Assembly: GCF_003431975.1 (NCBI RefSeq)
Contig: NZ_CP027116.1
Span: 1,426,001 to 1,490,000, forward strand
DNA: 64,000 nucleotides
Source: Bacillus pumilus
GTDB taxonomy: Bacteria > Bacillota > Bacilli > Bacillales > Bacillaceae
Direction of reading: 5' to 3'
This document shows positions 37,020 to 46,594 of this stretch, one piece after another (positions within the stretch are counted from its first letter, which is position 1; every line of letters starts with the position of its first letter). The notes beneath the pieces are model-generated. The model had not been told where the DNA came from, did not search any database, and worked only from the letters and a program-made list of their open reading frames with translations. The position numbers and the translations under genes are program-made.

Positions 37020-37042
37020 AGACACATCATCATGATGTGTCT
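37020..37042. terminator. Right target-site duplication, functional pycA terminator
   Basis: Identical 23-bp palindrome to 36822-36844, here followed by six T, so pycA transcripts should end beyond the MITE. Confidence 0.85.
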
Positions 37043-37110
37043 TTTTTGAGCGCATTAAAATGTGCAGCAGGCTAAAAGAGTGATTACACTATAGAGTGAG
37101 GTGAAGAAAG

Positions 37111-38544
37111 TTGGAAATTGTCGTGATTTGGTTTCGCCGAGATCTGCGATTGGATGATCATATCGCCTTATCAAAAGCGATCACATATGCAAAAAAACAT
37201 GAGTACAAATTGTTGGCTCTTTATCATCTAGATCCGTTTTTTACTGAAATGGAGTTGGATATAAACAACGAGCATTTCTTTCAAAGCTTGGCCCATTTCG
37301 TCAAGGAAGCGAGAGAATCTCAAATGTATCTTCATCTGTTTCATGATGATATTTTGTCCGCCTTTCAGAAGCTCATGGATGCCTATGACATCCATGCGGT
37401 CTTTTTTAATGAGGACGAAGTAGGAAATGGTCGAAAACGTGATGATCAAGTAACCCGTTTCTTAGAAGAAAAGGGCATTCATGTGTCAAAGTGGCAAGAT
37501 ACACATCTTCACGGGGCGAGAGATATTTTAAAAGCAGATGGCTCGCATTATCAAGTGTTTACCCCATACTATCAAGCATGGCGGAAGCAAGAGAAGCAGC
37601 CTGTGATAAAAGTTGACAAATCATTTTTCAGCAGCGAGCATACGCTTTGTGATGAATCACTATCACAAAAAGGGAATGACAAGCTGCGCGACATCATCAA
37701 GGGATGTTCTAGAAAATTTGATCAAATCGGTTCAGATATGGCGATGAACACGTTGCATCATTTTATTCAAAAAAGGCTAGCGCGTTATCATGAAAAGCGA
37801 GATATTCCGTCTGTTTTTGGCACGAGCAAGCTGTCACGTTTCTTAAAAACTGGCACTATTTCGATTCGAACGGTCTTTCATGCAATTCATGAAGAAGCCC
37901 TATTTGAAGACGAGGGTAGGGAAACATTTACGAAAGAGCTGGCGTGGCGTGATTTTTATCATATGATTTATGCACATCATCCAGAGATGAAAGATAAAGA
38001 AATCAATTCGGCGTTTCAAGAAATGAAATGGAATGAAGATGAGGTGCTGTTTGATGCATGGTGTAAAGGTGAAACAGGCTTCCCGCTCGTTGATGCAGGA
38101 ATGAGACAGCTAAATGAGGAGGGCTGGATGCATAATCGCTTGCGAATGGTCACAGCCTCATTTCTAACAAAGGATTATTTGATTGATTGGAGAAAGGGCG
38201 AAGGCTATTTTGCAAAAAAGCTGGTGGATTATGATGAGGCTTCAAATATCGGAGGATTTCAGTGGGCTGCCTCTGTCGGGACAGATGCCGTACCGTACTT
38301 CCGCATTTTTAACCCAACGACCCAGTCAAAGCGATTTGATTCGAGCGGGGATTATATTAGAAAATATGTACCAGAGCTAGAGCATGTCGATGAAAAATGG
38401 ATTCATGAACCAAGTAAAATGTCGATAGATGAACAACTGAAATCGGGATGTGTGCTAGGTGATACATACCCGCTTCCGACAGTTGATCATCAGCAAATGC
38501 GCAAAAAGGCCATCTCACTATTCGAAGAAGCAAAACAACAATAA
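37111..38544 (+). CDS. phrB: Deoxyribodipyrimidine photolyase
   Basis: Light-dependent DNA repair enzyme of the cryptochrome/photolyase family, splitting cyclobutane pyrimidine dimers. It has 477 residues. The N-terminal antenna domain begins IVVIWFRRDLRLDDH; the C-terminal FAD domain shows TSKLSRFLKTGTIS, the DAGMRQLNEEGWMHNR stretch and DYDEASNIGGFQW, with the Asn facing flavin N5. Start TTG at 37111 after GAGGTGA. I recall no such gene at this place in B. subtilis 168; it lies next to a MITE between pycA and ctaA, so it is a lineage-specific insertion or a loss in B. subtilis. Confidence 0.93.
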   Translation: MEIVVIWFRRDLRLDDHIALSKAITYAKKHEYKLLALYHLDPFFTEMELDINNEHFFQSLAHFVKEARESQMYLHLFHDDILSAFQKLMDAYDIHAVFFNEDEVGNGRKRDDQVTRFLEEKGIHVSKWQDTHLHGARDILKADGSHYQVFTPYYQAWRKQEKQPVIKVDKSFFSSEHTLCDESLSQKGNDKLRDIIKGCSRKFDQIGSDMAMNTLHHFIQKRLARYHEKRDIPSVFGTSKLSRFLKTGTISIRTVFHAIHEEALFEDEGRETFTKELAWRDFYHMIYAHHPEMKDKEINSAFQEMKWNEDEVLFDAWCKGETGFPLVDAGMRQLNEEGWMHNRLRMVTASFLTKDYLIDWRKGEGYFAKKLVDYDEASNIGGFQWAASVGTDAVPYFRIFNPTTQSKRFDSSGDYIRKYVPELEHVDEKWIHEPSKMSIDEQLKSGCVLGDTYPLPTVDHQQMRKKAISLFEEAKQQ

Positions 38545-38547
38545 AAA

Positions 38548-38572
38548 ATCCCCCTCTACATGAAAGGGGGAT
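38548..38572. terminator. Terminator between phrB and ctaA
   Basis: ATCCCCCT-CTACATGA-AAGGGGGAT. On the minus strand it is followed by a T run, so it serves ctaA best; on the plus strand the T tract is displaced. Confidence 0.8.
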
Positions 38573-38580
38573 ACAGATTT

Positions 38581-39504
38581 TTATCTAAAAGGCTCTTTGC
38601 TTTCATATTTAAACCGAGCGATGAGTAAGCAGAAGTAACATAGTACCCCGAATAAACAGGAAATAAAGAATGAATGAGCGAGCGCATAACCAAGCGCAAG
38701 GTGAGAATAAACAGACATGACACCTGAGATGGCTTGAAGTGTAATCAGAATGGCTGAAATAATCCAGCCATAATACAGCTGCTTCTGTTCTTTATAGTGC
38801 TTTATGGCATGGAACATTGCAACAAATATCCAGGCGAATAAAAGAAGTGCTGCTGCCCGGTGAGACATTTGAACCCACTGATTAAAGTACGCTGGAAGTG
38901 CACCGTCTTTTGAACAAAACGGGAAGACAGAACAAGCAAGGCTTGACTTTGTATGTCTTACATAAGCACCCGTATACACGACGATATACGTGTAGGTGAT
39001 CAAACCATAAATATGGAACTGCATTCTTTTGCCGATATGAAGCGGCTTCACAAGCTTTGTTTCAGATCTGGTTGCCTCAAATACAAGAAGCGCAAGCAGT
39101 AATACTGAAGCAAAAGAAATGAGTGAAATACCGAAGTGCAGTGCCATCACAAGTGCGTTAGAACCAAAAACGACGGCAAGAGCACCTAAAAGCGCTTGAA
39201 GCAGTAAGAATATAATGGACATGATGACCAAAAATTTGGTTTCACGGAATACTGGACTGATTTTTTTCCAGCATAAGATCGCCAGAGCCAGTACAAGAAT
39301 GGTGGAAACCCCTGTTGACATGCGGTGACTCCATTCGATAATGGAAGCAGGGTTCATTTCAGGAAAGAAACGACCGTGACAAAGAGGCCACTGCCGGCCG
39401 CATCCAAGACCCGAGCCGGTTTTCGTCACAAGCGCACCGCCAATCAGAACGATCAGCATCACAAACGTTGTGATCACGCTCAATAACCTTAAAGCAAATT
39501 TCAT
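38581..39504 (-). CDS. ctaA: Heme A synthase CtaA
   Basis: Membrane enzyme oxidising the heme O methyl group to give heme A for caa3 and aa3 oxidases. It has 307 residues and about eight helices. The haem-ligand and extracellular-loop features of the family are present: [15 protein letters not shown] with its Cys pair near 34-41, EWSHR, MALHFG, a second Cys pair (CSVFPFC) and two later His (MSHR, LAHS). The ATG at 39504 is used; the TTG just before it is equally spaced from AGAAGGTG. It is divergent from ctaB, sharing a region with ResD-like boxes. Confidence 0.94.
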   Translation of the reverse strand: MKFALRLLSVITTFVMLIVLIGGALVTKTGSGLGCGRQWPLCHGRFFPEMNPASIIEWSHRMSTGVSTILVLALAILCWKKISPVFRETKFLVIMSIIFLLLQALLGALAVVFGSNALVMALHFGISLISFASVLLLALLVFEATRSETKLVKPLHIGKRMQFHIYGLITYTYIVVYTGAYVRHTKSSLACSVFPFCSKDGALPAYFNQWVQMSHRAAALLLFAWIFVAMFHAIKHYKEQKQLYYGWIISAILITLQAISGVMSVYSHLALGYALAHSFFISCLFGVLCYFCLLIARFKYESKEPFR

Positions 39505-39608
39505 CAAATTATTTCACCTTCTCTAAAAAACTTCTGATCTAAATGAAAACCTCACATGCTCTCAAGTTTAAGCCAAATGCGTGTTCTGTTGCAATTCATA
39601 ATGACCAA

Positions 39609-39767
39609 AGTTCACAAAAAAATGATATGTTAGTTCACAAAGTTTACAGATTTAGAGTGCTTGATCTTTCTTTGACAGTCTGATAGAAATAGAGGAGAGA
39701 ATATTTCATTTTGCACCGCCTTCTGAAACACATATCTATCCTAATAAATTCACGAAAAGTTCACAAA
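39609..39767. promoter_or_regulatory. Three ResD-like boxes between ctaA and ctaB
   Basis: AGTTCACAAA occurs at 39609-39618, 39632-39641 and 39758-39767, with a related AATTCACGAAAA near 39747. In complement each gives TTTGTGAAC, one base from the ResD consensus TTTGTGAAT. ResDE controls ctaA and ctaB-G in B. subtilis. The whole gap (39508-39897) is otherwise AT-rich; a TATGAT at 39827-39832 may be the ctaB -10. Confidence 0.55.
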
Positions 39768-39897
39768 TAACTTCAAGATTGTCGTTTATTATTTAATAGG
39801 ATGTTTTTTTACAGCTGTTTATCTTGTATGATAGAGTTGTAACGATTTTACGTTTCATTTGTACGTTTGAAGGTTTGGGCAAGGGAGGTTATACACA

Positions 39898-40815
39898 TTG
39901 GCAAATTCCAAAACAGTTGCGGAAGCAGCTATTCATGGACAAATAGAAGAAACAACAGCTTGGAAAGATTTTCTCGCTCTGATTAAAATGGGCATCGTCA
40001 ATTCCAACTTCATTACAACATTTACTGGAATGTGGCTTGCTTTTTATTTTACAGGTATGAGTTTCCTAGGGAATCTTGATATTGTGCTGTTAACAATGAT
40101 TGGTTCTTCTCTTATTATTGCCGGTTCATGCGCAATTAATAATGCGTTCGACCGTGATATTGATATATTAATGGAAAGAACAAAAACAAGACCGACGGTT
40201 ACAGGTAAGATTCAGCCGGGGCAAGCGTATGCATTTGGCATTTTGCTTGTTGTGCTTGGACTCATTATGCTTCTGATGACCACTATAACATCAGCGGTGA
40301 TTGGATTTATTGGAGTCTTTACTTATGCGGTTCTTTACACCATGTGGTCTAAACGTCATTACACCATCAATACTGTCATTGGAAGTGTATCTGGTGCGGT
40401 GCCGCCATTAATCGGCTGGACAGCTGTCACAGGTACAATTGACACAACGGCTTGGGTTTTGTTTATGATTATGTTCATTTGGCAAATCCCTCACTTCTTG
40501 TCACTTGCGATTAAGAAAACGGAAGATTACCGTAAAGCCGGCATTCCAATGCTACCAGTTGTTTATGGCTTTGAAGTCACGAAGCGCCAAATCATCATTT
40601 GGACAGCATGTCTTCTCCCACTTCCATTTTTCTTAGGTGGATTAGGCTGGCCGATTGTCGCACTTGGCACATTGCTGAACATTGGATGGCTCGTCATTGG
40701 CCTTATGGGCTTTAAAATGAAAGACGTCATGAAGTGGTCAACGCTCATGTTCGTTTATTCATTAAACTACTTAACCATTTTTTTCGTTGCGATGATTATT
40801 ATTACACTATTCTAG
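39898..40815 (+). CDS. ctaB: Protoheme IX farnesyltransferase (heme O synthase)
   Basis: UbiA-family prenyltransferase adding farnesyl to heme B, making heme O, the substrate of CtaA. It has 305 residues and about nine helices. The two Asp-rich motifs are [19 protein letters not shown] near 80-98 and the loop with [12 protein letters not shown] near 211. Start TTG at 39898 after AAGGGAGGTT. First gene of the ctaBCDEFG cluster; a hairpin separates it from ctaC. Confidence 0.95.
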   Translation: MANSKTVAEAAIHGQIEETTAWKDFLALIKMGIVNSNFITTFTGMWLAFYFTGMSFLGNLDIVLLTMIGSSLIIAGSCAINNAFDRDIDILMERTKTRPTVTGKIQPGQAYAFGILLVVLGLIMLLMTTITSAVIGFIGVFTYAVLYTMWSKRHYTINTVIGSVSGAVPPLIGWTAVTGTIDTTAWVLFMIMFIWQIPHFLSLAIKKTEDYRKAGIPMLPVVYGFEVTKRQIIIWTACLLPLPFFLGGLGWPIVALGTLLNIGWLVIGLMGFKMKDVMKWSTLMFVYSLNYLTIFFVAMIIITLF

Positions 40816-40885
40816 AGTAAAATACACTTTGATCACATCAAAACAATGGCTATATCTTATAACACAACATTTTCTAACAACTATG

Positions 40886-40922
40886 AAAGCCGCCTGATAT
40901 TCAGTTCTATTTAGGCGGCTTT
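40886..40922 (+). terminator. Terminator-like hairpin between ctaB and ctaC
   Basis: AAAGCCGCCT and AGGCGGCTTT pair around 17 bases, followed by CTGTTT, a poor T tract. It may lower transcription from ctaB into ctaC. The 279-base gap 40816-41094 shows no ORF. Confidence 0.6.
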
Positions 40923-41094
40923 CTGTTTATACATAGATGGTATTTTGAGTAAAAACATCATTTTTTTATGAAAAGAGGAAATGTAAGTGCTTTTATAAGA
41001 GGCGGGGGTTATAGATGGGTGAAGAGTGATTTTATAAATAAGAGGTAAAAAGTGAAAGGCAAAGGAGATCAAGCAAAAGGGGTTGGGACAAATT

Positions 41095-42162
41095 ATGATA
41101 AGAAAATGGCGTGTTTATTCACTGTTTCTCTTACTGACGCTCGTGTTAGCGGGCTGTGGTGAACCATACTTATCAACACTCAAACCAGTTGGGGAAGTAG
41201 CAGATAAACAATTTTTCCTAACGGTACTGAGTACACTCATTATGGTTCTTGTCGTCATTGTTGTATCGATCATTTTCTTTTACGTCATCATTAAATTCAA
41301 ACGTTCTAAAGTAGGAGAAGATACGATTCCAAAGCAGGTGGAAGGGAACCGTAACCTAGAAATTACGTGGACAGCGATTCCAATTCTTCTCCTCATTATT
41401 CTCGTTGTACCTGTTGTGGCATATACGCTTGAACTAGGGGATACAAGCGCAATGGATAAGAAAAAACGAGATCCTGAAAAGACACTTGTTGTCAATGTAA
41501 GAGCCAGCTTGTATTGGTGGGAATTTGAATACCCTGACTATGGAATTGTCACAAGTCAGGAATTGATTGTACCGACGGATCAAAAGGTGTACTTTAAGCT
41601 GAAAGCATCTGACGTGAAACACTCTTTCTGGGTTCCATCGGCTGGCGGTAAAATTGATACTAACACAGACAATGAAAACAAATTTTATTTAACCTTTGAT
41701 TCAAAACGAACGAAAGATGCAGGAGAATATTTTTACGGGAAATGTGCAGAGCTTTGTGGTCCTTCACATGCTTTAATGGACTTTAAAGTTAAAACGCTTT
41801 CTCAAGATGAGTTTTTAGGATGGACGAAAAAAATGGCGGATTACAAGAAGCCTACATCCACAAAAGATCTCGCCCTAGAGGGTGAAAAATTATTTAAAGA
41901 GAAAAACTGCTTGAGCTGTCACGCAGTAGAGCCTGGGGACGAACGTCCGGAAGCGGCAAGGACGGCACCAAACCTTGCGACTTTTGGAGAGCGAACGAAA
42001 GTAGCTGGAATCAAAGACATGAACAAAGAAAATGTGAAAGCATGGCTGAAAGATCCAGAGAGCTTTAAACCAGGGAATAAGATGACAGGGACGTACCCTA
42101 AATTAGATGACTCAGAAGCAGATGCACTCTACGAGTATTTAAAGGGTCTTAAAATAGAGTAA
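41095..42162 (+). CDS. ctaC: Cytochrome caa3 oxidase subunit II
   Basis: CuA- and haem c-bearing subunit that accepts electrons from cytochrome c. It has 355 residues. A lipobox (VLAGCGEP, Cys about 21) and two membrane helices come first, then the cupredoxin domain with CuA ligands CAELCGPSHALM, then a fused cytochrome c domain with CLSCH and the distal Met in GNKMTGTYP. The ATG at 41095 (MIRKWR) matches the family; a TTG at 41083 abuts the ribosome binding site. ctaD follows after 168 bases. Confidence 0.95.
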   Translation: MIRKWRVYSLFLLLTLVLAGCGEPYLSTLKPVGEVADKQFFLTVLSTLIMVLVVIVVSIIFFYVIIKFKRSKVGEDTIPKQVEGNRNLEITWTAIPILLLIILVVPVVAYTLELGDTSAMDKKKRDPEKTLVVNVRASLYWWEFEYPDYGIVTSQELIVPTDQKVYFKLKASDVKHSFWVPSAGGKIDTNTDNENKFYLTFDSKRTKDAGEYFYGKCAELCGPSHALMDFKVKTLSQDEFLGWTKKMADYKKPTSTKDLALEGEKLFKEKNCLSCHAVEPGDERPEAARTAPNLATFGERTKVAGIKDMNKENVKAWLKDPESFKPGNKMTGTYPKLDDSEADALYEYLKGLKIE

Positions 42163-42330
42163 CGACTCAAGCGAATGCAAGAGGGCATGTAAACAATGTG
42201 AAGTTTTTGTTAAGAGCTCCCGAATATGTCTCTACAACCAAGAAGTAGCCATCTGTCAGACACAGTCTGTGTAAAATTAAGATAGACATCTATATGAAAA
42301 GGGGCAAATGGGAGATAAGAGGGGGATTTC

Positions 42331-44202
42331 ATGGTGAGTACAATAGCTAAAAAGCGGGGGTTTGGCGCTGTCTTATGGGATTACTTGACGACGGTTGACC
42401 ACAAAAAAATTGCCGTACTATATTTAGTGGCAGGGGGATTTTTCTTTTTAATTGGCGGCCTGGAAGCGATGATTATCCGTATTCAGCTAGCCATCCCTGA
42501 AAATGATTTTGTAAGTGCAGGGTTCTATAATGAAGTCATGACGATGCATGGAACAACGATGATTTTCCTTGCAGCAATGCCGCTTTTATTTGCATTAATG
42601 AATGCGGTTGTACCCATTCAAATTGGTGCACGTGACGTAGCGTTTCCGTTTGTGAATTCACTTGGTTTTTGGCTATTCTTTTTCGGAGGAATTTTCTTAA
42701 ACCTTGGATGGTTTATGGGCGGGGCACCTGATGCAGGCTGGACTGCATATGCTTCGCTCACGCTGAATTCAGAAGGGCACGGCATGGATTTCTATATTTT
42801 AGGGTTGCAGATAGCGGGGATTGGGACGCTGATTGCCGGAATCAACTTTCTTGCAACGATTATTAATATGAGAACACCTGGTATGACGTATATGAGAATG
42901 CCGCTCTTTACTTGGACGACATTTGTCGCCTCGGCATTGATTTTATTCGCATTCCCGCCGCTTACAGCAGGGCTTGCGATGCTGATGCTTGATAGAATGT
43001 TTGATACGAGCTTTTTCAATCCAGAGCTCGGCGGAAATACAATCATCTGGGAGCATTTGTTCTGGATTTTCGGACACCCAGAAGTTTATATCTTAATCCT
43101 GCCAGCATTCGGAATATTCTCTGAAATCATTCCAGTGTTTGCGAGGAAAAGGTTGTTTGGTTATTCGTCCATGGTGTTTGCTACAGTATTAATTGGTTTC
43201 CTCGGATTCATGGTGTGGGCGCATCACATGTTCACAACAGGACTTGGTCCGATTGCCAATGCAATCTTTGCTGTCGCCACGATGGCGATTGCAGTGCCGA
43301 CAGGAATTAAAGTATTTAACTGGCTACTCACCATATGGGGCGGTAATGTAAAGTTTACAACGCCGATGCTGTATTCCGTTGCCTTTATACCGTCATTTTT
43401 ACTTGGCGGGGTAACCGGAGTCATGCTTGCAGCAGCTGCAGCGGATTATCAGTTCCATGATACGTACTTTGTTGTGGCGCATTTCCACTACGTCATTATT
43501 GGCGGTGTGGTATTCGGTATTTTAGCTGGTGTGCATTACTGGTGGCCGAAGATGTTTGGAAAAATACTAAATGAGAAGCTTGGGAAAATTAGCTTTGTGC
43601 TATTTTTCATCGGTTTCCATTTAACCTTCTTTATCCAGCATTTCCTCGGTCTTTGGGGCATGCCGCGCCGAGTCTTTACATTCCTGCCAGGTCAGGGGTT
43701 AGACCTTGGGAACTTGGTCAGTACGATTGGGGCACTGTTTATGTTTGTAGCTGTTGTCATCCTGTTGATTAACGTCATCTGGACGACAGCGAAAGGGGAG
43801 CGTGTATCGGGCGATCCTTGGGGAGATGGAAGAACGCTTGAATGGGCAGTGTCTTCACCTCCTCCAGAATATAACTTTAAACAGCTGCCACTTGTCAGAG
43901 GACTAGATCCATTATGGATTGAAAAAATGGACGGTAAAAAAGGAATGACAGCATCTGAACCGCTCGATGATATTCACATGCCGAATAATTCCATTTTACC
44001 TGTCATTATCTCATTCGGTCTATTTGTGTCAGCGTTTGGCTTCATGTATCGTCAAGAGCACAGCTGGGGGCTTCCAGTGATTCTCATTGGTCTTGGCATT
44101 ACATTTGCGACCATGCTGGTTCGCTCTCTTAAAGATGATCATGGGTACCATATTCACAAAGAAGATCTGACCGATGACGATGATAAAGGGGTGAAAGCAT
44201 AA
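42331..44202 (+). CDS. ctaD: Cytochrome caa3 oxidase subunit I
   Basis: Catalytic haem-copper subunit reducing oxygen and pumping protons. It has 623 residues with about 12-14 helices. Ligand motifs are present: MTMHGTTMIF (haem a His), IFGHPEVYILILP (CuB His and cross-linked Tyr), WAHHMFTTG (CuB His pair) and AHFHYVIIGG (haem a3 and haem a His). Start ATG 42331 after AGAGGGGGA. Its stop overlaps the ctaE start by one base. A short ACACAG-T-CTGTGT palindrome lies upstream at 42260. Confidence 0.97.
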   Translation: MVSTIAKKRGFGAVLWDYLTTVDHKKIAVLYLVAGGFFFLIGGLEAMIIRIQLAIPENDFVSAGFYNEVMTMHGTTMIFLAAMPLLFALMNAVVPIQIGARDVAFPFVNSLGFWLFFFGGIFLNLGWFMGGAPDAGWTAYASLTLNSEGHGMDFYILGLQIAGIGTLIAGINFLATIINMRTPGMTYMRMPLFTWTTFVASALILFAFPPLTAGLAMLMLDRMFDTSFFNPELGGNTIIWEHLFWIFGHPEVYILILPAFGIFSEIIPVFARKRLFGYSSMVFATVLIGFLGFMVWAHHMFTTGLGPIANAIFAVATMAIAVPTGIKVFNWLLTIWGGNVKFTTPMLYSVAFIPSFLLGGVTGVMLAAAAADYQFHDTYFVVAHFHYVIIGGVVFGILAGVHYWWPKMFGKILNEKLGKISFVLFFIGFHLTFFIQHFLGLWGMPRRVFTFLPGQGLDLGNLVSTIGALFMFVAVVILLINVIWTTAKGERVSGDPWGDGRTLEWAVSSPPPEYNFKQLPLVRGLDPLWIEKMDGKKGMTASEPLDDIHMPNNSILPVIISFGLFVSAFGFMYRQEHSWGLPVILIGLGITFATMLVRSLKDDHGYHIHKEDLTDDDDKGVKA

Positions 44203-44819
44203 TGGAACCACAAAAAATGACAGCAGAAACTTTTCCGGCTTCTCCTGAGAAAGCTACATTAGAAGGGAAGAATAAGTTTGTCGGGTTCTGGTTGTTTCTT
44301 GGGGGAGAAACCGTTCTGTTTGCATCGCTCTTTGCCACTTATTTGGCGCTGAAAAACTCAAATGCAGGCGGAGCAAAAACCACTGATATGTTTGATCTCA
44401 CACTTGTTTTTATTGCCACGATGCTTCTACTGACGAGCAGTTTAACGAGTGTGTATGCAATGTATCATATGAAAAACTTTGCCTTTAAAAAGATGCAGCT
44501 GTGGCTTGGCGTGACTGTGCTATTAGGTGCTTCATTTCTAGGGGTTGAGATTTACGAGTTCTATCATTATGTGCATGAGTATGAATTTACCATTACCAGC
44601 TCAGCTCTTGGTTCTTCCTTCTATACACTTGTTGGAACTCACGGGGCTCACGTCGCCTTCGGACTTTGCTGGATTACCGCTCTTATGATTCGAAATATGA
44701 GGCGCGGACTTGATTTGTACAATGCGCCGAAATATTATGTGGCAAGTCTGTATTGGCACTTCATTGATGTTGTGTGGGTCTTCATCTTTACCGTTGTATA
44801 TTTAATGGGAATGGTGTGA
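44202..44819 (+). CDS. ctaE: Cytochrome caa3 oxidase subunit III
   Basis: Membrane subunit III of the oxidase, 205 residues with five helices, beginning MEPQKMTAETFPASPEK. Typical stretches are FLGGETVLFASLFATY near 32 and LVGTHGAHVAFGLCW near 145. It overlaps the ctaD stop by one base (TAATG), so translation is probably coupled; ctaF starts 5 bases after its stop. Confidence 0.95.
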   Translation: MEPQKMTAETFPASPEKATLEGKNKFVGFWLFLGGETVLFASLFATYLALKNSNAGGAKTTDMFDLTLVFIATMLLLTSSLTSVYAMYHMKNFAFKKMQLWLGVTVLLGASFLGVEIYEFYHYVHEYEFTITSSALGSSFYTLVGTHGAHVAFGLCWITALMIRNMRRGLDLYNAPKYYVASLYWHFIDVVWVFIFTVVYLMGMV

Positions 44820-44824
44820 TAAGA

Positions 44825-45154
44825 ATGGGAAATAAAAACACAAATCAGTCCAAAGTCGATCTTGTATACCGTAAAAAGAAAAATGCCGAAGAAATGAAGC
44901 ATCAGCTCATTTCTTTCGGCTTGATGATTGGATTAACATTTGTTGCCTTTTTAACGATCGCCTCTGAAGATGTTGGGAACTGGTTCGCAGTACCATTTAT
45001 TTTACTGCTTGCTGTCATTCAGGTGGCTTTTCAGCTTTATTATTTTATGCACATGAACCAAAAAGGGCATGAAACACCCGCATTGTTTCTTTATTCAGGT
45101 GTGTTTGTCGCGTTTATTACCGTATTAGCATTTTTGACCATTATTTGGTGGTAA
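44825..45154 (+). CDS. ctaF: Cytochrome caa3 oxidase subunit IV
   Basis: Small subunit IV, 109 residues with three helices (about 27-46, 52-72, 84-106). It begins MGNKNTNQSKVDLVYRKKK. The ATG at 44825 is chosen; a longer in-frame reading would overlap ctaE. It is followed by ctaG after 30 bases with a good AAGGAGG site. Confidence 0.93.
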   Translation: MGNKNTNQSKVDLVYRKKKNAEEMKHQLISFGLMIGLTFVAFLTIASEDVGNWFAVPFILLLAVIQVAFQLYYFMHMNQKGHETPALFLYSGVFVAFITVLAFLTIIWW

Positions 45155-45184
45155 GCCCGCTTTGCCCTTGAAGGAGGCGCAGCA

Positions 45185-46063
45185 ATGGAGAACTTAGAAA
45201 TATTCGGATTTCGGGCGTTATGGAGCCCTTACTATTTGACTTGTATTGTCATAGCAGCTGCTCTTTATCTGCTTCTTGTTACAAAGGGAAAGCACCGTGC
45301 GACGGTGAAAGAAAAAACGTTGTTTCTGACGGGGCTTGTTCTGTTATATGCCGCGAAAGGAAGCCCAATTGATTTGATGGGTCATATTATGTTTAGTGCA
45401 CATATGGCGCAAATGGCGGTGCTCTATTTAGTTATCCCGCCTCTCCTCATTACAGGATTACCTGCGGCCATTTGGGAGCGGATCATACAAACGCCAGGCA
45501 TTCAGCAAATCTTTCGTTTGTTTTCAAAGCCATTAATTGCATTGCTTGGGTTTAACGGCTTGTTTTCGATGTATCACATTCCACTTATATTTGATTTCGT
45601 GAAAACAGATCCGTTTTATCATGGGTTAATGACGGTGGTCATTTTTATCGCTGCCTTTTTCATGTGGTGGCCGCTCGTTCATAAAGTTCAAAGTCAGCCG
45701 CAGATTACAGGCATTTTAAAGCTTGGTTATATCATGGCAGACGGGATATTGATGACTCCTGCGTGTGCTCTGATCATGTTTAGTGATACACCGATCTATG
45801 CAACCTATTCGGATGCTGGCGCTTGGATACAAGCCCTGCATCTATGCGTGCCAAGTGACATGCTGGCAGGTCTTGCACTCACAGGTCCCGATATGTTCCA
45901 TACCTTGCCGCTGTTAGAGGACCAGCAGCTAGGCGCAATTTTGATGAAAATTATTCAAGAGATTGTGTACGGCTCAATCCTTGCTGTAGTGTTCTTTGAC
46001 TGGGCAAGAAAAGAAAGAGCGAAAGATGCGGTACCAGATGCGCTGATTCCGAAATATGAATGA
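45185..46063 (+). CDS. ctaG: CtaG, caa3 oxidase assembly membrane protein
   Basis: Bacillus-type CtaG (cytochrome c oxidase caa3 assembly factor, DUF1404-like), 292 residues with about seven helices, needed for functional caa3 oxidase and proposed to act in copper delivery. Conserved His and Met residues sit in loops ([12 protein letters not shown] near 66, [12 protein letters not shown] near 219). Not related to the CtaG/Cox11 of proteobacteria. Last gene of the cluster. Confidence 0.93.
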   Translation: MENLEIFGFRALWSPYYLTCIVIAAALYLLLVTKGKHRATVKEKTLFLTGLVLLYAAKGSPIDLMGHIMFSAHMAQMAVLYLVIPPLLITGLPAAIWERIIQTPGIQQIFRLFSKPLIALLGFNGLFSMYHIPLIFDFVKTDPFYHGLMTVVIFIAAFFMWWPLVHKVQSQPQITGILKLGYIMADGILMTPACALIMFSDTPIYATYSDAGAWIQALHLCVPSDMLAGLALTGPDMFHTLPLLEDQQLGAILMKIIQEIVYGSILAVVFFDWARKERAKDAVPDALIPKYE

Positions 46064-46064
46064 A

Positions 46065-46093
46065 AAAAGCACAGCCAGATGGCTGTGCTTTTG
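46065..46093. terminator. Terminator between ctaG and ylbA
   Basis: AAAGCACAGCC-AGAT-GGCTGTGCTTT with A and T runs; convergent genes. Confidence 0.85.
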
Positions 46094-46094
46094 T

Positions 46095-46460
46095 TTATGC
46101 TTCTGCTGTCATTGATTCAAGTTTTTCTTTCAGCTGTTCAAGCGTTTTTTTGCTTGATTGGATCAGAGACTTAGGGAAATCTTCGCCTTCACCGTATTCA
46201 ACACCGTGCGGATAATAATGTTTTCCGAGTAATGGTGTGAGAAGCTGTATGTTTGCTCTTTTTGAGCCTACATCTCCTTCGGTGGCGTAGCCGGAAATGC
46301 GTAAATAAAAGGTTCCCTCTACCATGTTAAACTTTCTGTCGTACGTTACACGCTCGTAATCCCATTGATCGGCTCGTACAAACCCTTCACTTTCCATGAT
46401 GAAATCTAATTTATTTAAGTCAGCTGTTACCTTTTCAATCCCCGTACCTTCAAACTTCAC
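46095..46460 (-). CDS. ylbA: YlbA, YugN-like family protein
   Basis: A 121-residue cytosolic protein of the YugN-like family; function unknown. It includes the conserved WDYERVTYDRKF and LLGKHYYPHGVEYGE stretches. The GTG at 46460 is chosen since AGGAGG lies 8 bases upstream and the N-terminus (MKFEGTGIEK) matches the family; the longer ATG start reads through this site. Confidence 0.87.
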   Translation of the reverse strand: MKFEGTGIEKVTADLNKLDFIMESEGFVRADQWDYERVTYDRKFNMVEGTFYLRISGYATEGDVGSKRANIQLLTPLLGKHYYPHGVEYGEGEDFPKSLIQSSKKTLEQLKEKLESMTAEA

Positions 46461-46594
46461 CCAAAACCCCTCCTTATAAAAATTCCCTTTACTGACAATC
46501 ATAGTATGAAAGCGTTAAACTTTCAACTGTGAAAGGTATGTTCTTTTATAAGCTGGTTACAGTAATAAAGAAAATAACGGATGGAGGAATCAAT

